Of a DNA stretch of 64,000 bases, positions 21,501-33,802 are shown one piece after another; position 1 is the first letter of the stretch, and each line of letters starts with the position of its first letter. A program made the translations under genes and the position numbers. A model generated the notes under the pieces. That model did no database searches. It was not told where the DNA came from and was given only the letters and a program-made list of their open reading frames with translations. The DNA lies in contig JAIWNI010000023.1 of NCBI GenBank assembly GCA_025331435.1, positions 1-64,000 of the forward strand. The letters are read 5' to 3'. Origin of the DNA: Choanephora cucurbitarum (lineage: Eukaryota; Mucoromycota; Mucoromycetes; Mucorales; Choanephoraceae).

Positions 21501-23177
21501 TTATGATTTTTCCGTGCTTATGCTTCTGGAGATACTGCGGGACTGGGGGGAAACAGAATCGCCATGCGGAAGGCTTGGTATGTGGGGGGATTCGGTAGTA
21601 GTAGGTTGTTCGTCAGAGCATTCTCTGCGGTGGGGGGTGATTGCTGTGCGGTTCTTGTCCTGTTCAAGGTAGGTGGTCGGGGTTCTAAGGGGTCCCTTTG
21701 GTCTTATTTGAAGTGGGGGATATCTTTCAAACGGATTTCTCCTTTTTCTTTTGACAGCAACAAAGCAATACTATACCTTCTTCAATGTACATGTTTTGTG
21801 CTTAATAAAACAAAACCTGTTCCTTCAAGACATAAATAAAAAAAAATAGCTGTTATCACTATTTGGCCCATGCATTTTATCTATTAAAGAACAGGCTTTT
21901 ATGATTTTATCTTATTGATGCCTTGTTAGTTTTATTTTGTTCGCGCTTGTCCTGTACTTGGAACAGGAGCTATGTTGGCTAAACATTTTAACAAGACAAT
22001 GTGATTTAGTAATACAAGTCTATGATTTTTTGCTGTAACGATGTTATATGCTCATGTAGCAATTCGCTTTCTTCTTTCTTGAATAAAAAGCAAATATAGC
22101 ATAATGCCTCAAGTGTCTGTTGTTTCTTTGTTATTAGAGATTATTGGTGAAAGGTATCCCTTTTTCTGTTCAAGTCATCAAGCATGATATGTGCACTAAG
22201 TTGAACAGTTACATCCATTCTAGCATGTCGAAAACTAGCATCAAACACCTAAAGAATATTCTTGTCACCACACAGAAATTATCTTGAATAACATATGTTC
22301 TTTGTCAATAAAAGGCTATTTGAGATAATAGGATACAGTTCCTAACTTGGCTTGAATAGTTTTGTATTCTGCCCAGGCTACTTTCGTAGCTGGTTTGGCC
22401 AATTCCAACAAGTTTAAGTGTATGTATGCTTGCTTTTCTTATTTACGTGTTTTACATGATACAATTTAGCATGATCAGTATGCATAATTCTTTTTTGTTC
22501 TCTCTGGCATCTGTAATTTAGTAACTTTTTAGGCACTTCTCTGAAAATGCAACAATAGATTGAAGTTAAACCCAATGCCATAAAAAAGTACATAAAAATA
22601 GATGCATCGACCCTCTACAACCGAGTATAATAACCATCTAAACGATAGGCACATGAAATTTTACAGCTTTGCATTCTTATATTGAACACACTCTCTGATC
22701 AAATTTAGAAAAGCTTTGAAAGTACAAGTAGTTAGAGAAATAGTATGCGTCTAGGTTGATTGCTCTTTGATGGTTTTCTTTTTCTCTCAATGCGATCCAG
22801 TGTTGCAGTTGCTGAAGGGGCTTGGTTGACTATAAGTTATATTATCATAAATCCTTATCATTCCTGTTTTGACAATCATTTCAGTCGTAGAAAGTTTTAT
22901 GATCCTATCCCTTATTTTTTTTTTTTTTTGCTATCATTACACTGAAATAGATTCTGTAAGGAATTAATTTACTTTTCCCAACCCCTTCCTCCCTTTGCTT
23001 CCGGTCAATTTCATGCAAATACAGAAAAAAAAAGAATCATAATTACACAAAAAGGCATTTTCTCTCTTTCTCATCTGCCTGTATAGAATCGTGTTGATGT
23101 ATGTATAGAAAGATATATGTATATGATCGTATGTGTGTACAGTGATAGTTGTGCATAAAACAAAAAAAAAGATTTAC
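18515..23177. other. Long gene-poor region
   Basis: No gene could be supported in this 4.7-kb stretch. Most is A+T-rich. Two patches stand out by higher G+C: about 20980-21260, in an open frame from about 20837 to 21376 whose translation resembles nothing I know, and about 21540-21730, rich in G runs on the plus strand. Near 21340-21370 a short palindrome (ATACTATTCATATAGTAT) is seen. The patches could be unrecognised transposon remnants or a non-coding RNA locus; there is no direct support for either. Confidence 0.5.
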
Positions 23178-23977
23178 TTAATGGAAATCAGCAGCTTTAC
23201 CAGTCTATAACAAAAGAAAAAGGTGTAAGTGTCTACAGTATTATCATACTCTTTATACTTACAGTCAACAAGCCAACAATAAGACCAAAGAGACCTAAAA
23301 CAGAACCGAAAATTTCAACTACAAGCACCTTGACAAACAACTCGGGGTTCTGAGCATCGGCCAAAGCAGCACTTGAACCTGTTACACCAACAGACATACC
23401 ACAAAGCAAGTTACAGATACCTACAGTCAAACCACCCCAAAAGATAGCATGACCTATAATGTAAATCAAGTTCGCTTAATTTTTTTTTGTCTTGGGGGTT
23501 ACTTTTCTCTTCTTCTAAACATTACCAGTAAAGTAATTTGAGGTGGTATAAAGCCCTTCAGGAGGGACATCGCTCAACTTGGCAGAATAGACGATGGCCA
23601 TGATGACACCATAGATGGCAACAACTTCACAGAAAATAATGGAGATCAAATTTCTAGACTGAATACGAGGTGTCTTAACAGCAGCACCTAACAAAGCAGA
23701 ACCTGTAATAAAGATACCCCTTTTTTTTGTACTTTAATAAACGCGCTACGCGTATCTAACTATCATGCACTTACCATGCAGCACCTGTAACTGAAAGGCC
23801 AATACATAAACCCATACCAGTCAAGGCCCAAGCATAAGGTGAAGTTTCTTGTAAGAGTCGGCCGACATTGAACTCTTCACCTGATCCTGTGAAGAGCATG
23901 TAAAGTCCAACGATGGTCAACAAACTGATAGAAAGACCTGCCCAATAGGTCAAAGGTCCATATGAACTGCCTGACAT
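23178..23977 (-). CDS. VMA16: V-type ATPase proteolipid subunit c'' (VMA16)
   Basis: Four exons, complement(join(23178..23204,23263..23453,23526..23719,23775..23977)), give 204 aa, near the 213 aa of yeast Vma16. Subunit c'' is part of the rotating proteolipid ring in the V0 sector that moves protons across vacuolar and Golgi membranes. After a short N-terminus the protein is a series of hydrophobic helices: [45 protein letters not shown], and [20 protein letters not shown] carrying the proton-binding glutamate. These are followed by the loop [20 protein letters not shown] and a last hairpin. The final exon codes only nine codons including stop (TGKAADFH). The long 5' neighbour contains no gene, so it likely has its own promoter. 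Confidence 0.95.
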
Positions 23978-24476
23978 GATAATGCTTGTTATGTTTTAAT
24001 GGACTATATGTATAAAAAAAAAAGAGAAATTTAAAAAAAGAGAGCTGAAACGCTTAGGAGAAACTTTGCAACAAATTATTGTGTGTGTGTAGACAGAGAC
24101 TGGCCTTTAAAAATAAAATAAAAAGCGACAAAGTGTTTTGCTTTTGATAAATGACGTTTGTCCTGGATATCGTAAGTCCCTTATTAAGATGTATATTACA
24201 GTCAAGTCTGTAGAGTTCTGGTGTCTTTTTATCCACTTTGAACAAACGCAATAGTATAAAATAGTGAACTGAAATTATTTAAAGTGTTACGCATGGTTGT
24301 CGCATAACTTTCTCGCTTCCTATTAAAAACATAACATATCAGTTACCTTTTTTTTTTTTTTTTGTTAATAAGGAACAATCTATAGATGAAATTCGAGCAA
24401 CTTATGGAATAAAAAAGACTCTGGATTTTATAGAAGAAAAAAAAAAGGGGGAATAAATAAACAGTCAATGATCATA
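23978..24476. other. Intergenic, nothing recognised
   Basis: This 0.5-kb stretch between VMA16 and the TVP38-like gene holds homopolymer runs and a short TG repeat but no gene or motif that I can support. Confidence 0.6.
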
Positions 24477-25341
24477 TTAGACAATGGCTTGGTATTTGTT
24501 GACAGAAGAGACCCGACGATGTTCATTTAGTTTCTGCGTAGTGGCACGGTATAACCAAAAGAAAACGCCAGCCAAGACAGTCAAGCCAATGGCCATCGTA
24601 ATCAAAGTAATACGATGTGTTGTTGGAGGCAAATCAGGGTTCGACAAATCAGCCAGTTGAGAACCCACCCAGACTTCCCAATTAAACTTAAAGCTGGCAA
24701 TGAATGCTGCAAGTGTATACTGCTGCCATGAAACTGTATCTTGACAGAGCGAAAGGAATAGGTTCGACAGTTGCCAAGGAATAGGACAGACACGTACTAA
24801 TAACAACATCTTAAATCCAGCCTGTCCAATAGCTGCCTCTATCGCTTCGAATTTCTCTTGTCTACTCTCGGATAACTTTAACCAAGACAATAAGCGAGAT
24901 TGACGAACGAGTCTAAAAAACAACAGAAATGTTATTAGCTTTTGACTAGTCAACCAAATCAGAAAAAAAAAGATGTTACATCAATGTAAGTACTGAACCC
25001 ACAAAACTACCTATAGTAGCAGGAATACAGCCTAGAGGAAACCCATAGATAAACCCATTTAGGGTAACAGAAAGTGTAAAGCCAAAAATAGGAGGTATAG
25101 AGGTAATTGCTGGTAAAACGCCCATCAAAACAATACCATAACGCATTGACTTGATGCGTAAAGCTGCATGCTGTGCGCCTAATAACATAAAAAAGATTAA
25201 AATTTTCTCTATTAAACAAAATCACTTTCTTCATGTACTTTGTAATAAGGCTTCTCTATATTTGATAAATAGATAGGTTGTCAGACCAGTGAAAGCGACA
25301 AAATAGAGAATAAATCTAACTTTTTTACTTGGTAACTTCAT
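24477..25341 (-). CDS. TVP38/TMEM64 (DedA/VTT-domain) membrane protein
   Basis: Three exons, complement(join(24477..24912,24980..25178,25239..25341)), give 245 aa. VTT/DedA proteins are Golgi or ER membrane proteins; several scramble phospholipids or support vesicle traffic. Residues 5-25 form a first helix. The central VTT signature is present as the re-entrant region (ITSIPPIFGFTLSVTLNGFIYGFPLGCIPATIGSFVGSVL) and the helix after KMLLLVRVCPIPWQLSNLFLSL, where an R-x-C/x-P-x-P-W motif matches the family's RFxPxPP-like segment. A last helix at about 200-222 ends in a 20-residue cytosolic tail. The 5' exon start at 25341 is the only in-frame ATG there. Confidence 0.82.
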
Positions 25342-26616
25342 AAAAGAAAATAGTACAAGAGAAGAAGAATAAAAATAACAAAAACTCCAATGCTACACAC
25401 TTTATTGAAAGTCAATTTTTAGTTTATTGGCTGGTTTTTTCTGTATCACTCATACGCATACTTGCATCATTGAAGACGATCATAAAATATTCTCGGATAT
25501 GCCGATATTTATAGTTGTTTTCTTTTCTCTTAACAGCAGTTGTATTTTATGAGATACTGTTGACTGCGTTCTTTCTTTATGGCTTATGGTGACAGAACAT
25601 GCATAACTTTCAGTGGCTTCGGTTGATAAATATAGCTGAATGGTCAATCTTTTCAGTCTATCTTTTATTTTTCTAGTCTTCATGGATGTGTCGCATTGAT
25701 CATAGGCGTTCCGTAATTAAATGTTCTGATGGTATTGTTAGCATGGCAAGCCTTATTGTTGTGTATTACTTGAAATCTTTATCAAGTTGACCTATTTGTT
25801 TAACTTGAATATGCTACTTTATCTTGATTGGATCATATTACTGTTCAACAAGCTAGTCAATAATGAATTTATCAGATGCTCGCCATGATGCAACTACAGT
25901 AAGAAAAGAGTTTACTTGGCAAACCTATTTAATCAAGAAAGGTTGGACGATTGTTTGACTGATAAGCTCTATCACCTACATTGAGTTGTTTTTGAAAATG
26001 GCCAAGTTGGAGAAACGAAGATAGAGGATGTGGTTAAGGCCCTATAGCCACGCTCTTATTCTCAGATAACTAATATATATCTTTCTAAGCCAAGTCAATC
26101 CCTTTTAGGACGGAAGAACCAATGCCATAGTATTGTCCAAGGGCTGGTAACCCACCACATCCTCTGTCTTCGTTTCGCCAACTTGGCCATTGTTCTGATC
26201 ATTTCAAATTGAACTTAGTTCACTTTTCTTTTCATCAACTTTTTTTCCCTTTCTCAACTCAAAAATTCGACATGAAAAAAAGTTGAACAAGCTGATCATC
26301 TCAAACTTCTTAGGTAGACTCTCTTAACTGCACAGATATACACAAACCAAAATCAAAACATTCTACATCATTTAATCAGTAACAAGCTCATTCTATATTA
26401 TTTGGATGTGTATCAGACATGGAATCTGTGTATTATGCACATCTCTATTCAGTCTCAGATTTCAAATGTGCCGTGGACTTGCGGGTATAGCCCCCCCCCC
26501 CAGTTCCATCCCATTATCAGCAAGCAACTTCAGAGTATCCTGGTACCTGGGAAGATAGCTAACCAGGGAGGACATAAGGTTCTCTAGAGATAAAAGATTA
26601 GATTATTTCATTATTA
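25342..26616. other. Intergenic with one small inverted-repeat element
   Basis: Apart from the element at 25997-26191 and an 11-C run at 26491-26501, no gene or repeat was recognised. Confidence 0.55.
25997..26191. mobile_element. 195-bp MITE-like element with 38-bp terminal inverted repeats
   Basis: The left end, 25997-26034, and the right end, 26154-26191, are inverted copies that differ at only 2 of 38 positions (outer sequence AATGGCCAAGTTGGAGAAAC). Partial pairing continues inwards. The 119-bp interior has no ORF. This is the structure of a miniature inverted-repeat transposable element. A target-site duplication is not obvious, so the superfamily is unknown. Confidence 0.8.
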
Positions 26617-26856
26617 TCACTTTGTTTTATTTTTTTTACCATAGTAGTGTTCACCCAAGACAAACACACCTCTCGTTATCTTCTTTCCCTTCTTTTCTTT
26701 TGCACCCAAAAAGCCTACTTTCTTGTTTCTGCACCAAGTGGCAAACGATTGGGTCGTTCTGGAACCAAAAAAAAACACTGTCTGCTGCTTGACAATCTCA
26801 TGGATGTCTGCAATTGATAGAGTTTGTTTGGAAAACAACCCTTTGTTTTCATGTTG

Positions 26857-27224
26857 TTAAGGTCTAAACACTTCATTTACAATTTGTTTGATCTGGCCTT
26901 CTGTAACAAGTTCAACCAATTGTCTTTTCTCTTGAGCTGGTTCTTCTTTTTTGGGAATGACATCTTTGTAATTTTTGTACTTCAGTGGGTTGCTTCGAAT
27001 TCTAAAAAGAGAGACCAAAACTGGCTTGTTGTGTTCATCTTGAATGTGTAATCTAAACTGTAAAGTTAACGAAAAAAAAATAACTAAGTGAAGAGAAAAA
27101 GTGTTAAATACGATAAAAAAAAACTCTTTATGATATGGCCTGACTTCTAGGTGCAAATAGAATTGGATGTGGTAAATACCACATGGCTCACTATCGACCT
27201 CTGTCCAGCAAATTTCAAAGGAAT
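26857..27224 (-). CDS. Unrecognised protein-coding fragment (5' end unresolved)
   Basis: Two exons join cleanly, complement(join(26857..27057,27112..27224)). They read SFEICWTEVDSEPCGIYHIQFYLHLEVRPYHKE, then FRLHIQDEHNKPVLVSLFRIRSNPLKYKNYKDV, and end KRQLVELVTEGQIKQIVNEVFRP before a TAA at 26857. Alternating hydrophobic residues suggest a beta-sandwich followed by a charged helix. I do not recognise the family. The upstream exon could not be fixed: ATG candidates near 27280 need an implausibly short intron. Another open frame follows immediately downstream (to 26617) but has no supporting feature. This may be a real small gene or a degraded copy. Confidence 0.35.
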
Positions 27225-27888
27225 CTAATTTTAAAAAAATGACCAGCCAATACACACGAGATCAAGCAATTTGCATGGCATTTTATGTTGATTACACTAA
27301 TGAAAATGTCAAATTTACAAAAATATGAATTGGTATAGACACAAAATGGATGAAAATATTATAGACAACCCACTCTCAGCCAATACCCTCAGCATAAAGT
27401 CATATTCAAACAACAGCACGCATATTTAATTTATAAAATTTATGTTGGCAAATAAAAAATTCATTGCTTTAAAAGCACTGTATATATTCTCTCAACTTTT
27501 CATTGATGAAGATGCAAACCAAACTCAGCTTGATCTGATACCCGTTCATCGTTTTGGCAAAGTCAGTCAGCATTGCTTTCGGATTGTTGCCTGTTTTAGC
27601 ATCATTTATTAAACAAGATCAATTTCTTTGATTGTCTATACTAGCTGAGTTTTTCGAAAAAAAAAAGTTCGATGATAAAGCGCGTGCATTTGAAAAAAAA
27701 AGAGTTTTTTTTTGTTATTCCTTTTTCTTTAAACTTATAGACATCTTTTCTTTTTTTTTCACCCAAAAAAAGAAAGAAGAAGAAAAAAAAAGAATAGCAA
27801 AATAGACAGCCTTTCATATATTTAAAAGGATAGAGCGTGTGTTCGAGAGAGAAAGAGTCGGTGTAAGAAACAGAGACGAAGAAGTAAC
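27225..27888. other. Intergenic region upstream of MED14
   Basis: The segment is A+T-rich with long A/T runs at 27655-27800. No gene is seen. It must hold the MED14 promoter. Confidence 0.5.
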
Positions 27889-30800
27889 ATGCATCCAACC
27901 ATGACAACATCCAACGGAACCTCACATCTAGATGAACCATCAAAAGACAAAGAGAAGATTGTGTTGCCTGTCGAAATGGCCAGCATGGTGCCACTCCGTA
28001 CTTTGATCGCCAAACTTGTACATAAATCATATGCTGATCTATTGACGTTGACAGACACGTAAGTTGACAAATAATCTTATAGATACTATCAAACTAACAT
28101 GAGCTATAGGCTTCCTTCCATGTCAGATGTAGAAAAGAAACGACGTATATTGACCTATAGTATCAGTGTTCGAAAGCAATTCCTCAAGTTGCTTGTTCTG
28201 ATCAAATGGGCAGAAAATGCAGAAGATATTCAGATGTGTCAAGTAACGTATTTTACCTTTTATGTTAGAATGATTCAACTAAAACTTCCCAAGAACATTA
28301 TGGCCTTTTTAGCGAATCAAAACAAGATATTTCAAGATACAGTGGACTATTTGCACAATATTCATTCTAAATTACCAGCTGCTCGATTAAGAAATTTCGA
28401 TATTCCAACTGCAGTCGATGTCTTGACTACAGGTACCTATCAACGTATGCCTACCAAGATAAAGGTAAAGAAGAAATACATCAGTAGTATAGCTATGTGT
28501 GTTAAATGGACAACAGGATATGATGGCACCTGTACCTTTGTCAGATCAAGAAGTATTGGAGACATTCCAAAATATGAATGATGTCATTCGTATGCGTATG
28601 ATTACAACAGAAGTACTGCCTTCTCCAATGCAGACCTATCGAATTGGTAATATACAGTGGATCATGTAGATAGAAATAAGGGCTGATGAAGTACAATTTA
28701 GAGAACGGACGTATCTATTTTACTATTCAGAATGAGTTTGAAGTGGCATTGACTTTGATGGGACACAGCCATGATAGACGATGGTGGATTGTATCATTAG
28801 ACATGCTTGTTCAAGCCACAGCTACAGGTGGTGCAGCAGGTAAACACAGGCAACAGGCTACAGTGGAAGTTACTGACATAACCTAATAGAGGATGTGGAT
28901 ATCACTTTGAACGAAACCCAAAAACAACATCTTCGTGTCAATGCACAAAAGCAACTCGTACCACCACCTTCTATGGAATCCAACAGTCTATTTTTCCCAC
29001 TTGTCAATATGTATGATTATCTTCACCTCTGTTGTCTCAATATGCAATTGGAGGTACTGTATATACAGGCTGCCATGTTGGCCAAAACACGCTGGATCAA
29101 TCAGCTCAAGGTTCAGATGAACCCAGATAGAACTAAGCTGACCTTGGTCTATTGGCGCGGCGGTTCTCTTGCCTCTCGTTGGGCCAGTCGTTCCAATTCA
29201 GACAAGAGCACGACTATCGAGATTTCAGTAAACGATCAAGAAGATCCAGAAGAGGACTATCAGATGGCTGTGCGTGATGATTGGTATGGTGTGATTCAAA
29301 AAGCAGGTATTGGTGCCTCTATTCATCTGTCTGAATTACCTGTTCAGGATCGATTCAGAGTGCTTTCTTTACTCAAGTACCCTAAAACAAGCCTATCGAT
29401 CGTTTGGGATGGCCATGAGCTTAAAGACCATGGTTTGGATCCTTCAGATCTGAACCTGGAACGACTGGTGCTTCAGACAACGCATGACCATGGTGCCTGT
29501 ATGATTGATAAGTTCAGATCACTCTTGTTATCCCAACGTACCTTTTTAGAAGAGAATGGGTTGTTCTTGGATACCACCAGTACCAGTCAGTTAGTGGTGC
29601 GTTATCGCCATGCAAAATACATCAGTATTGATACAGACACCCGTACAGGTCGAATTAAGGCGTTTGAAGCAGATGATGGATGTCATGAAGGCGATTTCAA
29701 ATTGCGCGGTCTTGAAGATCGATTGAACAACGACCCTGAGAACATTGCGCGTCATTTGTTGTGGCTTCGATCCGAAGTGGTTGTACGTGAAGTAATTGCC
29801 TTGGCCAAACAACTCAATTTACAGCCATATCATCCCTCTCAGATGAACTTGAGGCCCGAAGATATTCAAAAGCTATTTGGTGATCTTGTGCCAGATGGTG
29901 TTAAAGAAGTCAGCTATCCTTCCCATTGCGTCTTTTTACAGTTCTCTCAATTTGAAGATTGGTATTTCTGTATGGCCACTGTCAAAAATCAATTCAAATC
30001 CTGGCTTTGTTGTATCAAGTAAAAGCAGATCATATTGTTATGTATTGACTGGCAATGTAAAGCCTAACCTCTCTCTTTTTTTTTTATTAGTAAAACATAT
30101 GATGCTACAGGTCTTTATCAAGCCATTGTTGATTTAGCTCGTTTGAGTAGTGATCAACTATGGAGCGATCAATTCAAACAAACTTCACCAACTATGGAAA
30201 GAGAAACTCTGAAAAGAGAGATCAAAGAAGAGGACGAAAAGGAAGAAGGCTTAAAGAAACGTCGGACATCTCGGTTTTTACTGCCTACCAAAGAAAGAGA
30301 TGATGAAGAAGAAAATGAAGAACTCATCAAACAAGAGGAAGATGAGAAAGTGGATCGTTTATCAATTGATTTACGTTACCTTGCCAAGCTAGATTCACTC
30401 TGTCAAGCCTATATCATCAATCGTAAAATAGAATCACAACTTCAATCATATAAGGGATCTCTTAAATACCATACACGCCCTTTACTCAAGACAATCAACC
30501 GCATGGAAACACAGGTCAGAAACCATCCAGCAGCAGAAAAGATGGAAGTTATCTGTGTTTCTCAATCAGACGTCTTGAAGACCTGCACTTATCATGCCTT
30601 TGATGATCAGGCAGCCAACTTAAAGAAAGAACGAACAATAGAGCCCAATCGTTGGGTTGAACAACTGGTGCCGCATATGAAAAACGATATCCTGATACGT
30701 TCATTTGGCTGGTGGGATTGTGGTCAGGGTGACTGTTATGTAGTCATTCAGGATCGACTTGATCACCAAGCAATCAAGCTCAAGAGTCACGAACTCAGTG

Positions 30801-31823
30801 ATCATATTGCACTGGATAAAGCAACAGGTGCTCTCTCTTTCACTTATGCTCAAATTGATCATTGTATAGAGCAGTTCTTGATTGACTGGGAAAGGGTCTT
30901 GATGATGGCTAATTTGGCTAGACAGACATCTTCTGTCTGGTTCAAGAAATACCAAGACCAACTTGAATTTGAACCCACAGATCTTCAGACACTGACATTC
31001 ACTTATGCTAAGGTAACTATCAAAAAGTTAAAGGAGAGTTATCGCTTATCTTTTTGTTTATACATCCTATAGCATTATGTATGTACAGTGCGATGGGATT
31101 CAGGTGGCAAAGGACAACCAAGAAGATATCAACTGGACTTAAAGACTGATCAAGCCAAATCATCTTCAATAGTGTCTTTACCTAGCAAAACACAACCACG
31201 CAATCCCCATTGGCGCATTGCTAACTTTTTACGTGATATATTGAACGAAAAGCGTGATTTGATTTGGTTTATCCAGGTAAAGTGTATATTTTTAGCCTTT
31301 AAGCTTTTAGACTGAACCATCACAATAGATTTTATTTCAAACGCTTGATTTAATGCAATGTCTAGAACAGTTGGAGGCAAACTGTATTGAACAAGGTGAT
31401 CTTGGCAAGGTTTCGATTATACCACGCGCTTACGATACAGTGCGCGTCATCTTCTCTTCCATGCATGCTCTTGATATTCGATTTACAGACAAATCCACCC
31501 TTTGTATCTCTGATGCTGCTTATTATCATCTGTTCTATACATCGCATTCCAATTCATCTCTATTACCATTGCCTCCTCCACCTGTACCTTATCACCTACC
31601 ACCTTTACCAACCCATTCTCATCCTATTCCAGTAGCTCAACAACTCAAATTTGTACCATTTGACCAATTCGCTCAATTATTAGAGACTATCGAAAGTTGG
31701 ATTTTTCAAGGTATACAACAACAACATGGACAAGAGCTGGATGTAGTTCCTTTTCAACATGGTGTTTTATGTTCATCTCAATTGTGTCATCGTGTACTTG
31801 AACAGATCCTTACTTGTAAGTAA
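27889..31823 (+). CDS. MED14: Mediator complex subunit 14 (MED14/RGR1)
   Basis: Nine exons, join(27889..28058,28110..28242,28294..28464,28517..28646,28681..28839,28890..30018,30091..31012,31073..31276,31329..31823), give 1170 aa, close to yeast Rgr1 (1082) and shorter than human MED14. MED14 is the backbone that links the head, middle and tail modules of Mediator and so couples activators to RNA polymerase II. The N-terminal region is the conserved family part: VPLRTLIAKLVHKSYADL, EKKRRILTYSISVRKQFLKLLVLIKWA, NIMAFLANQNKIFQDTVDYLHNIHSKLPAARLRNFDIPTAVDVL, then GRIYFTIQNEFEVALTLMG. The middle carries a charged, Glu/Lys-rich insertion near residues 640-700. Exon 8 begins at 31073 (CATTATG), chosen because the later AG at 31088 breaks the frame. 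It converges on the VPS9 gene, with only 23 bp between stops. Confidence 0.95.
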
Positions 31824-31846
31824 AAAAAAATAAAGGAGCATTTATT

Positions 31847-33802
31847 TTATGCTTGTTCACTTGACATGTCCAATAAACTATACATGCAAAAAAAAAAGGA
31901 AATCAGTTTAGTTTGAATGAGCTTTTTTTTTCTTTGTATTATCTTACCTTTCAATTGTCTCTGGTAATCGACCTTGATTGGCTTGTAAGATCATAAAACA
32001 AACACCTGGTTCAATGTTGGGGAACATAGAAACGATAGTACTCAAGTGTTCATCAAACTGTTTACCAGCATCAGGCTGATCAGGTTGAAAGGCAGAGGGC
32101 AATGGAGGCAGCTCTTTGGGTACAGCGGGTAACTCTGTTGGCAGCTGCAATGATGTGTGATGACTGTGGTTGTGGTGTTTCTTGATGGGCTTTGAGCCAG
32201 AAGAGAATTCACTTTCACTCGCACTGCTGTCTGAGAACAACTTTTCTACAAAGCTCATGGATTTTTGTGCAAAATCAGTTCCAATGTCATACAAATCCTT
32301 TGATTTTTTAGCATGATGAGGGTGGATGGCATTTTCATAGCTGACTTTTTGTTTATCTTCAGACAAAGGTTCTGGCTTCTCATCCTCCATTTCAACCAAC
32401 GTTTTTTCAATTTGTCTGTTAATCAAGAGCATTAGGTTCCATAGCATGCTTCATTTCTTCCTCTTTACCTATCAAAATCTTCCTTGGATATAGTCAATGA
32501 ATGGAAATCCATAGTCTCGATAAATTCAATGGCACCCATCTAACGTTTAAAGTTAGGCATTTCTTTTTCTAAATGAGTTCTTGGAGCTTTTACTAGATTT
32601 GTTAGGTAATAACCTGCTTCAGATCGAAGATGTTCAGGGCTTCTGAAGCGAGAGATGTATTGTACATTGGATATCAGTCTAGGTGGATTAGCACGAATGA
32701 CAACATAGATCAAGAGAGGCAAAAAGACATCGGCACTTTCATCTTGATTCATATGTTTCATTAAGCCAAAAATGACCTTGCAACAGTTTAGAATACATAT
32801 CAGTTTATCTCTTGGTGTCTTGTAATTGTTCATCTTCAACAACTCTATCATGTTGTAAGCAAGAATGAAAGCACTTGTGTATCTCTTACCTGATTCAGCA
32901 AAGGTGAAAAAAGAATCATTGTCTTCTGTCACTGGAATATCCAAATGCTCTTCACGAATCCATCTAAAAATCTTCATTTTGTGGTATATAATATCATCCT
33001 TCTCTTTGTCATCTGTTGTACTAGGCGAAAATGTACTTGAACAGGGCATCACATCAGTTTACATAGAATTGAAATCTTGTGTATTGCTTACACACTATAA
33101 AGCCGATTCATCACCAACTTCTCCATGCCTTCTTTTGCATTTTCAAATTCTTTTTCTGAAATATCTCGCCATACATCGCATTCTCTCATACGTACATAAG
33201 TAAACTAGAAATTCAAAGGTGAATAATGATAAGATAGCCATAGGGTCGTCTTACATTCAAAAAGTCTTGAATAAATCGAATCTGTTCATTCACAGCCCAT
33301 ACTTCTCGTCGATAAAAGGCTGCAATAAACCTATTTTAGACAAGATTTAATTCCATTGACTAGTTCGTTAAAGAATACAACTTTACCCTTTTGTATAGCG
33401 AGCAATAGGACCTGCGCTTGGTTCTTTCATTTGATCTAAAAAGCGATGAAAATCAAATGCGGGCGTATCTGATTCTAAAGTGTGTGCTATCAAGCATGTG
33501 AGCCTAAAAACGAAAGTTTCTCTCTCCTCATCTCTTTTATTGCTTACTTTGCTGTTGTTGTTGTTGTTGCTGTTGTTGCTGTTGTTGTTGTTGTTGTTGT
33601 TGTTGCTGTTGCTGTTGCTGTTCTTTTGTCTCCACACTTTACATTATAAACAGCTTTCAGTTTTAGATGCTTGTTTGTTTATCAGAAAAATAAAGGCTTA
33701 CTCTTGACTTTCAGTGGATTCACCAAGATCGATCAGATTAGCTTCTCGATCCAAATGTGTCTTTTCCAAGGAATCAGAGAGAGAGTTAATGTTTTGCGAC
33801 AT
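31847..33802 (-). CDS. VPS9: VPS9-domain Rab5-type guanine nucleotide exchange factor with polyQ and CUE domain
   Basis: Ten exons, complement(join(31847..31877,31948..32415,32469..32539,32594..32844,32890..33035,33092..33204,33255..33330,33387..33486,33548..33636,33702..33802)), give 481 aa. VPS9 activates Rab5/Vps21 GTPases on early endosomes. The N-terminus (MSQNINSLSDSLEKTHLDREANLIDLGE) is followed by a run of 24 glutamines. A helical bundle with FDFHRFLDQMKEPSAGPIARY and the VPS9 core (HLDIPV, LLKMNNYKTPRDKLICILNCCKVIFGLM, DVFLPLLIYVVIRANPPRLISNVQYISRF, SEAGYYLTNLMGAIEFIE) follow. A C-terminal CUE domain (LSTIVSMFPNIEPGVCFMILQANQGRLPETIESLLDM) would bind ubiquitin. The last 31-nt exon restores the canonical CUE end; without it the domain is truncated. 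The intron 33487-33547 is set by frame, and an earlier AG inside it would cause a shift. Confidence 0.93.

Noticed and set aside
30701..30961. Minus-strand open frame inside MED14
   Set aside because: Shadow frame with no family features opposite a long conserved exon.
33383..33637. Asn/Ser-rich reading of the VPS9 repeat exon
   Set aside because: It requires an unspliced intron and a weak GTCAAG donor; the glutamine frame gives a fully consistent ten-exon model.
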